Source: Hippasteria phrygiana (lineage: Eukaryota; Echinodermata; Asteroidea; Valvatida; Goniasteridae). Taken from it: 64,000 nucleotides of DNA. The notes under the pieces were generated by a model, which searched no databases, was not told the DNA's origin, and worked only from the letters and a program-made list of their open reading frames with translations. The stretch is from NCBI GenBank assembly GCA_037893225.1, contig JAZGUH010000147.1, positions 88,501 through 152,500 on the forward strand, read 5' to 3'. The position numbers were made by a program, and so were the translations under genes. Shown here one piece after another: positions 45,267 through 56,415 of the stretch (position 1 is its first letter; each line of letters starts with the position of its first letter).

Positions 45267-47180
45267 GGTGTTTTACCACGAATTCAAACAACACTATACG
45301 GAGACACTGGAGGAAAAAAATGATGCTTTTTCTGGATAAGAAGGTGCAAGAGTTAAATGAGAAGCACAGTGATGAATGCGTCAAAATTAATACCACCTCG
45401 TGGCCAAACAATAATTGCTATATGTACACCACTTATGAAGAGGGTTCATTCCATGTGGAAGTTAAGCAAGGAAATTGTCTTTGTGGACTCCTCCGGCGAC
45501 ATGGACCGTCAGAACTGTATAGAGTGTTCTTGATGTTGACTCATAGTCCAGCCGCGTGCATTGCCTCTTGGTGTTGTTATCACAACATCAGAGTCTGAGG
45601 CAACACTGACATCTGCCTTCCAACTGTTGGAGTCAGTTTTCCCAGAGAGTTCATTCTTCAATTCAAAGAATGGTCCAGATGTATTCATGACAGATGGCTG
45701 CACCTCCCTTCGCTTAGCTCTTCACTATGTTTATCCTGAAAGCGTGTTGTTGCTTTGCACTTTCCATCTGCTGCAAGCGATGTGGAGATGGCTGTGGGAT
45801 AGTAAACACAAGGTGGACAAAAATGACAGACCGCGCCTTCTGAACAGCTTTAAGACCCTTGTCTACGCAGAAACACAGGCTGATCTTCAACGCAAGTTTG
45901 AGTATATATTATCAGATCCGGTTGCTCAAAAGTACACTAACTTCATCGCACATGTTCAGGAGACGTATGAGCGCAGAGTGTCATGGTCAGTGGCACACAG
46001 GCAAAATCTTAACATCAGTGGAAATAGCACTACAGCCTATTGTGAAGCTGCAATGAGGATTCTAAAAGACAAATGAAAGCTTTCAACGTATGCCAACTTA
46101 CAGACTTCTTCCTCACCAGGTTTGAAGACTACACTACGAGAAAACTATTACCGACATCGCCAACAATCGCCTCAACAGCAGCAGTCTGACATCACGGTTC
46201 TATCCCTGCCCAAAAGACACCTCACCAGATGCAGTTAGTGAAACGGAAAATGAACATGAATATACTGTTCAGAGTGCCAAGGAGCAGGTCCTGTACCACA
46301 TCAATTTCGATATTGGTACTTGCACTTGCCATGTAGGCAAAACAGGGGCTCCATGCAAACACCAAGCGGCAGTCATTCGCAAGTACAATTTAGAGCCTCA
46401 ACCAACTTCCTCCCTGTCCAGTCAATTGAAATGAGGAAGCTCTTCCATACCTTGGCTACTGGTGAGACAACCATGGATGACAGATGGTTTCAGCCCTTGC
46501 GGAGTGGTATATTAGTGCCATGTGACCACGAGATACATGCAGATGACAGGGAAAGGAATCAGGATGAGGCCAGTGAGGAAGACATCGTAGATGTTGAAGA
46601 AGTATAGGCAAGACCCTTAAATTCTACGGATCCAGTCTCTTCGAGCTCAGGCAAGTCTGGCCAATACATTTGGCCAACCAAATCTCCCAGCACCTTCAAC
46701 CTGGCCAACCCATCTGGAAGATGAGCTGCAGACTACATTTGATTCAATCAAGGAAGAGCTCAAGAATGATGATGTCGAGTTTCAACACGCAGTCCAGCAC
46801 TTCATTTTGAATTACAAGAAGCTCACCACACGCAGTCATCTGATCAGTGCCCTTCGCACATTTGGCAAGTACAGTTGGGTATCTGTGTCGTTGAGGCACA
46901 GGTACAAGGCAGGAGGGATGCAGACATCTTCAAAAATTGGACTCCAGCCGACATCGGTTGCAAGACGAAAGATGCCGATGGGTGGGAGAAGGCGGCTAAC
47001 TGTTGGGCGGCCATCAAAAGCTATGTTTACACCAGAGCATGGCTATATGCCACCCAAAACAAAGAAACAGTCAGCAGGCATTCTTTCCCTCAGAAAAAAA
47101 GACAACCTGCGCCACATAACTTGTCATTCTGTGTGTCTCAAAATACATCACTAGGCAAGAGCCATTCCTCTAAAAGTTAG
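45267..47180 (+). pseudogene. MULE transposase DDE region and SWIM finger, frameshifted
   Basis: The pieces in order are: VDSSGDMDR (first catalytic Asp) near 45490 in one frame; VFLMLTHSPAA in another; PLGVVITTSESEATLTSAF and DVFMTDGCTSLRLAL (second Asp) with LLCTFHLLQAMWRWLW from 45561; TTAYCEAAMRILKDK (probable third acidic residue) to 46073; frame changes at about 46075 and 46130; then the SWIM motif CTCHVGKTGAPCKH near 46320. A basic, QPTSVARRK-type tail ends near 47180. At least four frameshifts make it a pseudogene. Confidence 0.82.
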
Positions 47181-48767
47181 AAACATGTTTTCTTTGTGAT
47201 AAATTAAGGGTCCATAAAGTGAGTTTTAGTAGGAAAATATTTCCTGAAATTGTTACTCCTCTTAATTATAACTTAAACTATTAGACATCACTTTTTGGTT
47301 TATTTTATTGAAAAGTGCACTGTCTTTAATATTTTAAGTTTCGATGCGTTTTTTGGCAACTTTGGGCCCTGTGTCTGATGTCATTTCAGGAAGACACTGT
47401 TCAGTTTTGACTTCTGTCCAAATTGTGAACCAAAATTGTATTTGCTCATTGAAAACATGAGGAACTTTTAAGCAGAAATTCCCTTAGGGAAAATGTACGA
47501 TAGCAAAATATCCAAACTCAAAATTCTGTCAACTTTTGGTGCTGAAATATCTGAAATTTTGAGGTTTCACACTTTTGCTCATGAATATGCATGTAACAAA
47601 CAAAATGTTAAATAAGGTTAACTGGGTCACAATGTGCTTTTTGAAAGACTGCATTAAAATTACATTGCATGGAGCTTAAGATTTATTTCAGAAAAGCATA
47701 AGCATCAAAGCTTGTCGAAGTTTTTAGAGGGTGGTAAGAGCGATTTAGAGGGGGTGTCATGTTAACTTTGTTTCCCCCCTTTTTTCCCTTTGTATTTTTG
47801 TACAACAATTTTAACAAGTACACAAATTATACCAAAAGAACAACAAACAGCAAACAGAACTGCATGTAATCTGTAGGCAGCAACACTGTCGTCGTTCACT
47901 GCAAGAACAGTAAGGAGGGGACATTTTCGTGACCAATTAAGTACATGTTTAAAACTTGATAAAAAGACAGGTTTGGATATGTGCATGAAATATTTGGTGG
48001 TGTGAAATTTATGTCATTGACCCATGTTATGAAGACTGATTAAGTTGAAAACTAAATATTTATGTTATTGATGAGTAACTATATTCAAGCAAAAATGATC
48101 TCAGTAGTTACTTATATTGGGCATGGTATCCTGCCTCATTCTTTGGGGAAATCCAGTTTCAGCTGGGTTGTTTGATATGTATAATAATGGAAGAGGTTTG
48201 TATGTGTTATTTTGTATATTTTAAAATAATTTTAGGGATGGGGGTCATGTGAAGAACACAATCCCATTACGTACCGAGAAATGACCAGACTAGCTCTTTT
48301 TATTATGTTTATGGTTGTATGGTTTTATCGATTGGTCAAAACATACTGTTAATGTCGGGAGGTAACTACATTTCAAGCATTTTTTTTAGTAATCTGAAAT
48401 GTTTATATTCGTGCTTATTCCTTTTTGCTTCAAACAAGCGTTGTAGACTTAAAACGCGCGCAAAATAAAATACATGCATGCGTATCAATTAAGGTTAAGT
48501 GGAGAAAACAATTAACTGGCCGTGTGTGGCACCGGCAGTACCTCAGTAAATTCCTAAGTGTCTCGCCCAATAATCATTGTAAATATGGTCACACAGAGTA
48601 TATTGTTGTAATTGACCACAAAGTGACCTACCGAAACTGAGAGGGCATTTTTGGAATTTGTTATAAAAGTCGTCGGGTTCACCGTGCATGATATTTGGGT
48701 TGCGAATTACAGATTTAAAAAAATACAGATTGCGCGGCGCTCCAATTGATTGCAGAAATAAGCGTCC
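47181..48767. other. 1.6 kb without recognisable gene
   Basis: AT-rich sequence downstream of the MULE relic, possibly its 3' non-coding end. No conserved frame, TIR or tandem repeat noticed. Confidence 0.5.
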
Positions 48768-49383
48768 TTAAAGGGACACATTGCTTTGGATTTTGCGATT
48801 TGGGCTATAAAACTGAAATGGATATGGTTGCTATGGGAAGCTTTTTTTAAAGTAGAATATAAAGATTCACATAACTATCCCTTCAAATTGCGTGGTTTTT
48901 GTTTAATTTCGTGACAAATAACGGTCCGCCATTTTGTAGAACCAAATTTTTTACTCCACAAAATGGCGGACCGTGTTCACCAGCCGTATTTCCAGTCTCA
49001 TCTTTTTGAAGTACGTTATGGTTGATCCATTTTGATGTGATGTGGCACGGCGCGCAGCACTGGCGATATGTGTCGCGAGGTAGAGAATTGTACCTGGCGA
49101 TCATCTGATAGGTTCACAAGGCCACTGGCTGCGGCGCCAGCCTAAAGACTCTTACAGCGTATTGTGCGCATTATTTAGACGGTTGTATTTACTACTGGAA
49201 ATAACTCTATGTTTCGCGGGTCAGATGTCAGGGGGCAGCGGCCAATTTGTTGTTTTGTAATCACTACTCACTAATAAAAACACATTATACGTGTTTTTTT
49301 TGCATGAACAACTCTTATAAAAGATAAGGAACATTTCCAAACAGCAACATTTCATGACATTTGAAGGCAATGTGTCCCTTTAA
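48768..49383. mobile_element. TTAA-flanked MITE (TTAAAGGGACACATTGC)
   Basis: Starts ttaaagggacacattgc; the inverse of the right end reads ttaaagggacacattgcc. TTAA at both ends points to a Kolobok- or piggyBac-type target. An internal ccgccattttgt/acaaaatggcgg inverted pair lies at 48928-48970. About 616 bp, non-coding. Confidence 0.78.
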
Positions 49384-50199
49384 GGCCACCTAAAAATAAT
49401 AAATGAATGAATAAAAAAAGCCGGCCAAGCGTATTTTTGTTTCCAGCTATACTCCCTATACTCGACATTTCGAGAACAAAATCTTTCTTTCTTAGGTTGT
49501 TGGGTTGTTTGATTTGGTTTTGTTTTAGCTTGTTTAGGGTCCATATTTGTATAACGCTCTAGAAAACTATGAGTTCGGCACTTTTTTATAGAAGGGGAAC
49601 GTTTCACTGAAATTTGATGTAATGTCTTTAAGCACGTTTGAAACAGACTTTTAGTGACTTGTCAATGAGTTACAGTGATTTCTTTGCAGAATTTGTAATG
49701 GAATCTTATCTGATAGTGTTTTGCACGGTATTGAACTGCTAGCCGATACGCGGACTTTTCTCTCCCATCATCCAGAACACCTCATGAACTTGAACATTTA
49801 TTTCCGAAGTCACTAAATTGTAAAAAGGTACATTTTGAAAACGCCAAAACTCTCTAATAACCCACGGCTTAATGCCACTACTGCACAAGCTCTGCGTGTC
49901 ATGTACTGTACTATTGTATATGTACAATGTACATGTACATGCACGTGGGTATGGTGTACTATTTACGACACACCGCTTTACCTCTTCCACACGCGACGCG
50001 ACTATACGACGCGACGGCACGACGGCTCCGTTGCATCGTGCCGTCGCGTCGTGCCGTCGCTTCTTTCCCATTACTTTTGTGCACATTCTGGCGTCGCGTC
50101 GTACGTCGCGTCGTGCCGTCGTGCCGTCGCGTCGTTTTTTTCCAGCTTGCAGGTTTTCTTTTCTCAACGTCGCCCCTTCCGTCGCCCATCGCGTCGCAC

Positions 50200-50385
50200 C
50201 GTCGTGCGTCGCGTCGTGCGTCGCGTCGTGCGTCGCGTCGTGCGTCGCGTCGTGTGTCGCGTCGTGCGTCGTGTCGTGCGTCGCGTCGTGCGTCGCGTCG
50301 TGCTCGCATCGTGCGTCGCGTCGTACTCGCGTCGTGCGTCGCGTCGTGTGTCGCGTCGTGCGTCGCGTCGTGCTCGCGTGGAGTA
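50200..50385 (+). repeat. CpG-dense 12-bp minisatellite, left arm
   Basis: gtgcgtcgcgtc tandem units with a few variants (tgtgtcg, tgctcgc), preceded from 49990 by looser cgtcgtgccgtcgc repeats. About one CpG per four bases. Frames such as repeated Val-Ala-Ser-Cys and Arg-Arg-Ala-Ser are artefacts. Confidence 0.88.
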
Positions 50386-50821
50386 GTCATGCTAGTGGGC
50401 GTGTGGTTCGCAAGATCAAAGATGGCGACGTGCGAGACGGACAGAGAAAAGTGACGGTATTTTTTCGTAGATTTGAAGCATTTAACGAGCTATTGTGACA
50501 GTATTTACTCATAATTCTTTTACAGTGTATTTTTGTTATTAAAGCTATGTACGATTTATTTACCGCGCGGTGAACAAAAGGCCTGAGCTTTGTATTTGAA
50601 ATGTGTAAAAAGACGATTTTGCTAGAATTCTGTTTGTTTTTTCCCCATTTTCGTAGCAAAAAATCTACAGAATCAACAACGGTACCGCGCTAACAGGGTG
50701 TCTGGCGGGACAAAATAAAGAGTGAAAAGAAAGAAAATATAACGTTCCTGATGCAATGGGCACTTTAAATATGCGCTCATGGGTACGGTTCAGATACTGA
50801 CAAGGGTTTTGTGCTATATAC

Positions 50822-51121
50822 CAGGCGCGGATCCAGAGGGGGGGGGGGTCGAACCCCCCCCCCCCCCCCCCCCCCCCTCTGCTCGTGGCCATTTTTTTGG
50901 GGGGGGGGGCCTACGCCTAGAGTTGCAAACCAGAAAAGCAGAAACCACAAGTCCTATTTTGCCTATGGGTAAGAAAAAAACAAAGTGGTTAAATGGCGCC
51001 ACCAACGGTGAAAAAGTGTAACCCCCCCCCCCCCCCCCCCCGCTTGTATTTTCTTTTTTTGAGTCACCTTTCTGAACACATTTCAGAACCCCTACGTAAA
51101 AAATCCTGGATCCGCCCCTGT
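50822..51121. mobile_element. MITE with GGATCC-containing TIRs and poly-G/C, left arm
   Basis: Left end ccaggcgcggatccag and right end tcctggatccgcccctg are inverted. It contains four G or C homopolymer runs and a cctattttgcctatgggtaa segment shared with 59975. Nested in the large inverted repeat. Confidence 0.75.
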
Positions 51122-51342
51122 ATACGCATGAACCCTTCTTGACTGCGCACTTATAAATAAACAAAATTCAGTAATCAGTTCAACACACATAACAAAAGAA
51201 AGGTACTTTGATACTATGAGAAAGTTGTATTCTCCCAAAACTTTCTCAACTACGTTCTTAACATTAATTGTACATTGGATTCAGCTTAAAACACGAATGG
51301 TCATCAAGATCAAAATGAGCCGGCATTTAGCTGAACTTGCTT

Positions 51343-51805
51343 GCTTGCGGCTTGTTGAACTCGTGGATTGCTTGATTAGATCGCCACTATGAGGTAGTGG
51401 CATCAGTGCCCGGCCCTCGCGCAGAAGCATGATTTCTTGGCTTTTGTCGTGCCAAGATCTGAAGAATACAGCTGTATAACCTGCAGTTGTGTTTCAAGTT
51501 CGATGTGTGATCTTGATCTGGATTCCTCCATTTGCAGTTATTAATCAATGTCATGAAGAATCTGCCGTAGTCCTCTCGGCCAAGGGTAACGGATTTGTTT
51601 TATTAGACTCAGTCGGCTCACTTTACTGTAAAGGTTTATAAATGTTGAAACAAAGACTTGAAATAAAAGTTGCCGTGTGCACGGGTTTACATAAACGGCG
51701 TAAAACAAAGTTACAATAATACTACACGTTATAAGTGGTTTCCATTTCTCGTCAAGGTTGGTGGGTGGGGGGGGGGGGGGGGGGGGTGGTAAAAACGGTG
51801 ACAGC
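51343..51805. other. spacer of the large inverted repeat, unique part
   Basis: Unique-looking sequence with no conserved frame, ending in a poly-G run at about 51768-51786. Confidence 0.5.
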
Positions 51806-52028
51806 CCGATTGTCCGAAGGTTCTTTAGTCCGAAGGGTTATTAATCCGAAGGTTCGTAATGGTCGTAAGGCTCGATAGTCCGAGAGGGCCCAATAGTCCG
51901 AAAAGAGAATAAGGTTAAATAATCCGAAGGTTCGATAGTCGGAATAGACGATAGGGTGCAATAGTCCGAATCGACGATAAGGTTCGATATTCCGAATAGA
52001 CGATAGGGTTCGATAGTCCGGACTATCG
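51806..52028 (+). repeat. TAGTCCGAAGGTTCGA short tandem repeats
   Basis: Irregular 16-27-bp units made of tagtccga, aggttcga and atagacgatagg words, about a dozen, ending in the small palindrome gatagtccggactatc right at the inner edge of the right arm. Confidence 0.8.
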
Positions 52029-52258
52029 AAGTTCAGCTAAATGCCGGATCATTTTGATCTTGATGACCATTGTACCATTCGTGTTTTAAGGTGAATCCAA
52101 TGTACAATTACTATTAAGAATGTAGTTGAGAAAGTTTTGGGAGAATACAACTTTCTCATAATATCAAAGTACCTTTCTTTTGTTATGTGTGTTGAACTGA
52201 TTACTGAATTTTGTTTATTGCCAAGAGCGCAGTCAAGAAGGGTTCATGCGTATAGCCT

Positions 52259-52419
52259 ACAGGGGCGGATCCTGGATTTTTTGCGTGGGGGGGGGGGGGG
52301 GGGGGTTCTGAAATTTGCCCAGAAAGGTGACTCCAATAAAAAAAACAAGCGGGGGTGGGGGGGGGAGGGGGGGGGGGGGGGTTCGACCCCCCAAACCCCC
52401 ATCTGGATCCGCGCCTGGT
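52259..52419. mobile_element. MITE with GGATCC-containing TIRs, right-arm copy (shorter)
   Basis: caggggcggatcctgg on the left and ccatctggatccgcgcctgg on the right. It is the counterpart of 50822-51121 but about 140 bp shorter, lacking the central gcctatgggtaa...gcgccacc block. Confidence 0.75.
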
Positions 52420-52950
52420 ATAGCACAAAACCCTTGCCAGCATCCGAACCGTACCCATGAGCGCATGTTTAAAGTGCCCATTGCATATCAGGAACGAAAT
52501 ATTTTCTCTCTTTTCACTCTATATTTTGTCCCGCCAGACACCGCTGTTAGCGCGGTACCGTTGTTGATTCTGTAGATTTTTTGCTACGAAAATGGGGAAA
52601 AAACAAACAGAATTCTAGCAAAATCGTCTTTTTACACATTTCAAATACAAAGCTCAGGCCTTTTGTTCACCGCGCGGTAAATAAATCGTACATAGCTTTA
52701 ATAACAAAAATACACTGTAAAAGAATTATGAGTAAATACTGTCACAATAGCTCGTTAAATGCTTCAAATCTACGAAAAAATACCGTCACTTTTCTCTGTC
52801 CGTCTCGCACGTCGCCATCTTTGATCTTGCGAACCCACCTCGCGAGCAGGATCACTAAAAACGTGATCCGGAGCAGCTTTCGACGCTCCGGATCACTGAT
52901 CGCGCTCCGGATCTGCGTGAAACAAACACGCCCACTAGCATGACTACTCA

Positions 52951-53110
52951 ACGCGAGCACGACGCGACGCACGACGCGACACACGACGCGACGGCACGAC
53001 GCGAGTACGACGCGACGCACGATGCGAGCACGACGCGACGCACGACGCGACGCACGACGCGACACACGACGCGACGCACGACGCGACACACGACGGAGCA
53101 CGAGAACCAC
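52951..53110 (-). repeat. CpG-dense 12-bp minisatellite, right arm
   Basis: Reverse complement of the left-arm array (gacgcgacgcac units), with a different unit number and order, so the two arrays have changed since the arms were formed. Confidence 0.85.
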
Positions 53111-53407
53111 GGAGCGACGCGATGGGCGACGACGGCGACGCGACGACGACACGACGCAAAGAAAAAACGACAGCAGGAAAACGGACGAGCGAGTAGAGCG
53201 AGCAGAATGTGCACAAAAGTAATGGAAAGAAGCGACGGCACGACGCGACGGCACGATGCAACGGAGCCGTCGTGCCGTCGCGTCGTATAGTCGCGTCGCG
53301 TGTGGAAGAGGTAAAGCGGTGTGTCGTAAATAGTACACCATACTAGGGCAATGCGCAGTGCCTGTGGCGCAGCAAAATGAGTAACACGTACGCAGTGCGA
53401 GAGGGCA

Positions 53408-53466
53408 TAGGTACGCCCATTTATGATAATTTCCCTAACCATCCTAGGGAAAAAATACGCATCCGG
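53408..53466 (+). repeat. segment shared (inverted) with 40478-40535
   Basis: tacgcccatttatgataatt and ccctaaccatcctaggg match the reverse complement of 40478-40535. It lies just outside the large inverted repeat. Confidence 0.7.
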
Positions 53467-53544
53467 CCGGGGGCGTGCCACTCGATCGTTCTGGAAGCCA
53501 CGCGCGCCTTGACTAAAAGGCTACAGGGCAGTTTTCCCAACGAT

Positions 53545-54305
53545 TGCCGGTGTAGACGGTAATTCTGTCCCCCCTAAAATCTGTCCCCCCCCGGACAGAA
53601 TTACCTAGGTAAAAGTGTCCCCCTGGACAGACTAGGTAACTGTGTCCCCTCGGCCCGTTAATTCTGTCCCCCTCCAGGTTATTTTGTCCCCCTATATTTG
53701 CCACGCTTAAGGCCTGTTCCATATATTGTTTTGATGAATTTATTTTGTACTTTTGTACCCTTTATGAATCTATCAAAATGAAAATAACATCGTCTGTTTT
53801 GAAATCAATCGACCTATTTTTCTTGCGTAGAAATGACAGCACTCCGAATTCTGCAGACTAATAATTCTGCAGACGTAATAATTCTTAGCCTACAGTGTAT
53901 ATAAATCAATAATGTAAAATAATCAACAGCGCGCACGTACGTACGACTCCACGCCACTATGCCACGTATTGTAAACAAGGTCACCGTGGATACCGTGTCC
54001 ATGACAGTCACTCCCCTCTGGCATCCAATCGTTAACGAGCATTCCCAAAGGTGTCCGTCTAGACGTAGACGCTGCGAGAAAACACTGAGTGTGCACAGTC
54101 CAGGTGCTAGACTTTTACGGGGCCAAATTTACCATGGCGGACACATTTACCGTTGGGTAGGGGGACAGAAAAACCTGGAGGGAGACAGATTTATCTAGAT
54201 AATTCTGTCCCCCCGGACACATTTACCGGGTCGCGACCTGATAAATATGTCCGGGGGGACAGATTTATCAGGGGGGGGGGGGCAGAATTACCTTTTACAC
54301 AGGCA
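53545..54305. mobile_element. TIR element with clustered GTCCCCC sub-terminal motifs
   Basis: Left end tgccggtgtagacggtaatt and the inverse of the right end (tgcctgtgtaaaaggtaatt) match. At least ten aattctgtccccc or ggacagattta words lie next to the two ends (53570-53695 and 54160-54290). The middle is ordinary AT-rich DNA. About 760 bp; no transposase. Confidence 0.78.
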
Positions 54306-54886
54306 TCAGTAAAGCGCTCGCCACGCCGCCGGTAAACTCTGACGCGACCATCATTGTGCGATAGAAAAAATCTGGACTCGAAGAAAACAGGACTTGAGAC
54401 CCGGCGCATCCTTCGTGTCCTATCCCTGTCATCATCATTGCAGCCTCGAGATCGAGGATTTGTCCGCCTCATTCACCTCCTCGATCCTTCCCTTTGGGTT
54501 CCTTTCCGTCGATGGGCTTGTCGGTGGCTGTACAGGCCGAGATGCGAACGGAAGAGTCGGGGACAGTCCGGACCCCAGGGCTCACCTGCCCCTGCTCCCG
54601 TCGCCTGTCGCCCGACGCCGTTGGACTTTTGCAGAGAGATAGGGAAAGTGAAAGGTAGCAAAGTCGGAAGGTGGGAGGAGCTTGAGAAGGAGCCGATCGC
54701 GTAATGTTTAAGCTGAAGCTAGGGCGCGACTTTAGCTCCACCATCTTGGTCGTCCGGCATCTACATCCACGGCAGGAGAAAAGACCCGACAGTGGAGACG
54801 CCGTCCGATTGCAGCTCGGTGTTGCCGGTTAAGTCGCCGACCGCCCGAGCATGAAGTGGTAGACTGTCAATCAAGACTACCGAGTT
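54306..54886. other. GC-rich, CpG-containing stretch
   Basis: Locally richer in G+C and CpG than its surroundings, with a ccaccatcttggtcg sequence that resembles a YY1-type site. It could be an old promoter or an unrecognised element end. Overlapping reading frames on both strands show no recognisable domain. Confidence 0.3.
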
Positions 54887-55378
54887 CTACCTACCCGGGT
54901 TTATGATCAGAGTTGTCCTTCTCCTAGGTGGATTGGCAACCAAGTCTATCGAGCTCCACCTATATACCCGGAGTAGGTCCCTGTGATGCAGGCACCACTG
55001 ACACCTTCTCAGACAGCGCTCAATCGTCAGATGAGGACCTCGGTAAGGTCGTCGGCAGCGTACGTAGACCTGCAGCACGTAATCTGTTGCGGACATGTCA
55101 GTTTGGTCACTAATTATATTGTTGTGCCTCCCAGGCGTTTGCCTAGCTGTTTCTGTTGCAGTTCGAGTCCGATCACGAAGGTGGAGGAGCAACATTTGAT
55201 GATCCTGGTTTGGGGTCGTTACTCTGGGTCGTCCACTTCGATGGCGGTCCTCCACCCTGCCAGTGGCCACATAACGATTCCTTAATCGTGCAATAGTGGA
55301 TTCATGCACATTTAATTGCCGCGCGACCATGGGACGAATAGGCCTACCCGCATTTAGCATCCCAATAGCGCCCTCTGT
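54887..55378 (-). pseudogene. Tc1-like transposase, N-terminal part, degraded
   Basis: The frame opens EGAIGMLNAGRPIRPMVARQ, then LNVHESTIARLRNRYVATGR, HRSGRPRVTTPNQDHQMLLL and RTRTATETARQTPG. This is the paired helix-turn-helix DNA-binding region of Tc1-like transposases (GRPRVTTPxQDR; TATETA). RRPYRGPHLTIE follows, after which similarity fades and the DDE catalytic core is absent. A stop precedes the first residues, so the N-terminus is also cut. Dead copy. Confidence 0.85.
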
Positions 55379-56212
55379 CTAACATTGATAAGCGTGGCAT
55401 AATGTTGGAAGCTTCGCTAACCAAACAGATTTGGTTTTCTGAGAGCCCTTAAATACAGGATTCTCAAAGAAACAAAAATTCTCACATTTCATGATTACGT
55501 AACTCAGTAGGAATCACTTTGTTCAAACAGAGGTCTAGGACATGGAGGAATTCACTAATTAAAGCGGAACAGTCTTAAATTCGATTCCAAAGTGAACGGT
55601 CGGTCAGTGCCTTGTTATCCACACGTACGTGTATTCAACAGACTTCTATTCCAATCAGGAATTGGAATTTAAAACACTTGCGTTTCTTTTTTTGATGAGT
55701 ATACTTACATTTTGTTTGCTTCTCAGTTATTCTGAAGTCAGAGACGAAGACGAAGCCAGCGTTTCGAAATTAGTAATATGGCGGGTGCTGGCGACAGTTG
55801 TTCGTACAGATTCTTATACATGATGATCAGGCAGCGGACCAGCTTATCGGCATGACAAAGTTTAACCTTCGTGGCCCCCGCCCTCTCTTCTTTGCAGATG
55901 CGCATCCGCCGTGATCTACTGCTGCTTATGCTGGTGGTCGGTTTGACCGTTTACTGGGGTGTATATGTTTCCATGCCCTGTGTGTATCACGGCTATGCAA
56001 GTCAGTTGAGACTGGTGTTTTTGTTAACGCTGATGGGCATGCGATTAATAAACGTCTAATCTGCATATTAGATCACGCCCCATTGCATTGCAAAATTCGC
56101 GGTTGTACGGTTCGTGGACCATGCAGTGAAGTTTTAACGCGTATACCTGCCGTGGGCTGTACCACTTGGTACTTGTTTCAGTTGCGTCTGTTTTTACTCT
56201 GATTTCATCTGT
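55379..56212. other. no recognised gene
   Basis: Mixed-composition DNA. The reading frame ending with a hydrophobic stretch near 55920-55990 has no recognisable family and no splice support. Confidence 0.4.
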
Positions 56213-56415
56213 TTCAAGAATATGAAGAGCACATGGCCTTTGCATTCAGCGCTTTTTAAAACGTGCGAAAAAATGGGCCACTTTTGTGGTTCACAAAATT
56301 TTGCACATTTTGCTCCAAGAATATGAAGAGCACATGACCTTTACATTCAGCTCTTTTTAAAACGTGCGAAAAAATGGGCCACTTTTTTGGTTCACAAAAT
56401 TTTGCACATTTTGCT
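56213..56415. repeat. 101-bp tandem duplication
   Basis: caagaatatgaagagcacat...cattttgctcc occurs twice in a row (from 56214 and 56315), differing at only a few positions. Confidence 0.9.

Larger units (their letters stand above)
41623..47180 (+). pseudogene. Mutator-like (MULE) transposase gene with SWIM zinc finger, broken
   Basis: Mutator-like transposases cut and paste DNA with a DDE nuclease; a C-terminal SWIM finger (CxCx(n)CxH) binds nucleic acid. An exon at 41623-43003 (interrupted by an hAT element) carries ALKWVKDLENVSQTTW and ends with donor gtaagt. A 2.3-kb intron follows, with acceptor ttggcag before 45267. The second exon holds the DDE region and SWIM finger, with several frameshifts. 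Gene order and motifs are seen; the family name is from recall of MULE/SWIM proteins in invertebrates. TIRs of the whole element were not found. Not functional. Confidence 0.78.
49949..53343. repeat. 3.4-kb inverted repeat (arms 1.39 and 1.31 kb)
   Basis: Left arm 49949-51338 and right arm 52029-53343 are reverse complements with a 690-bp spacer. Matching landmarks: gtatggtgtactatttacga and inverse at the outer edges, agatggcgacgtgcgaga, accgcgcggtgaacaaaagg and gaacccttcttgactgcgc in both arms, and ccggcatttagctgaact at the inner edge. Differences include an extra hairpin-forming segment of about 88 bp in the right arm (52836-52923) and different lengths of an internal MITE. No transposase. 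It could be a giant fold-back element or an inverted duplication. Confidence 0.9.

Noticed and set aside
49835..50498. Long reading frames with Val-Ala-Ser-Cys or Arg-Arg-Ala-Ser repeats (also 52742-53481)
   Set aside because: They are translations of the CpG minisatellite; similar frames are open on several phases and both strands, which marks a stop-free repeat and not a protein.
54306..54886. CpG-island promoter of an unknown gene
   Set aside because: GC-rich and with a YY1-like site, but no adjoining conserved exon on either strand; kept only as a low-confidence region.
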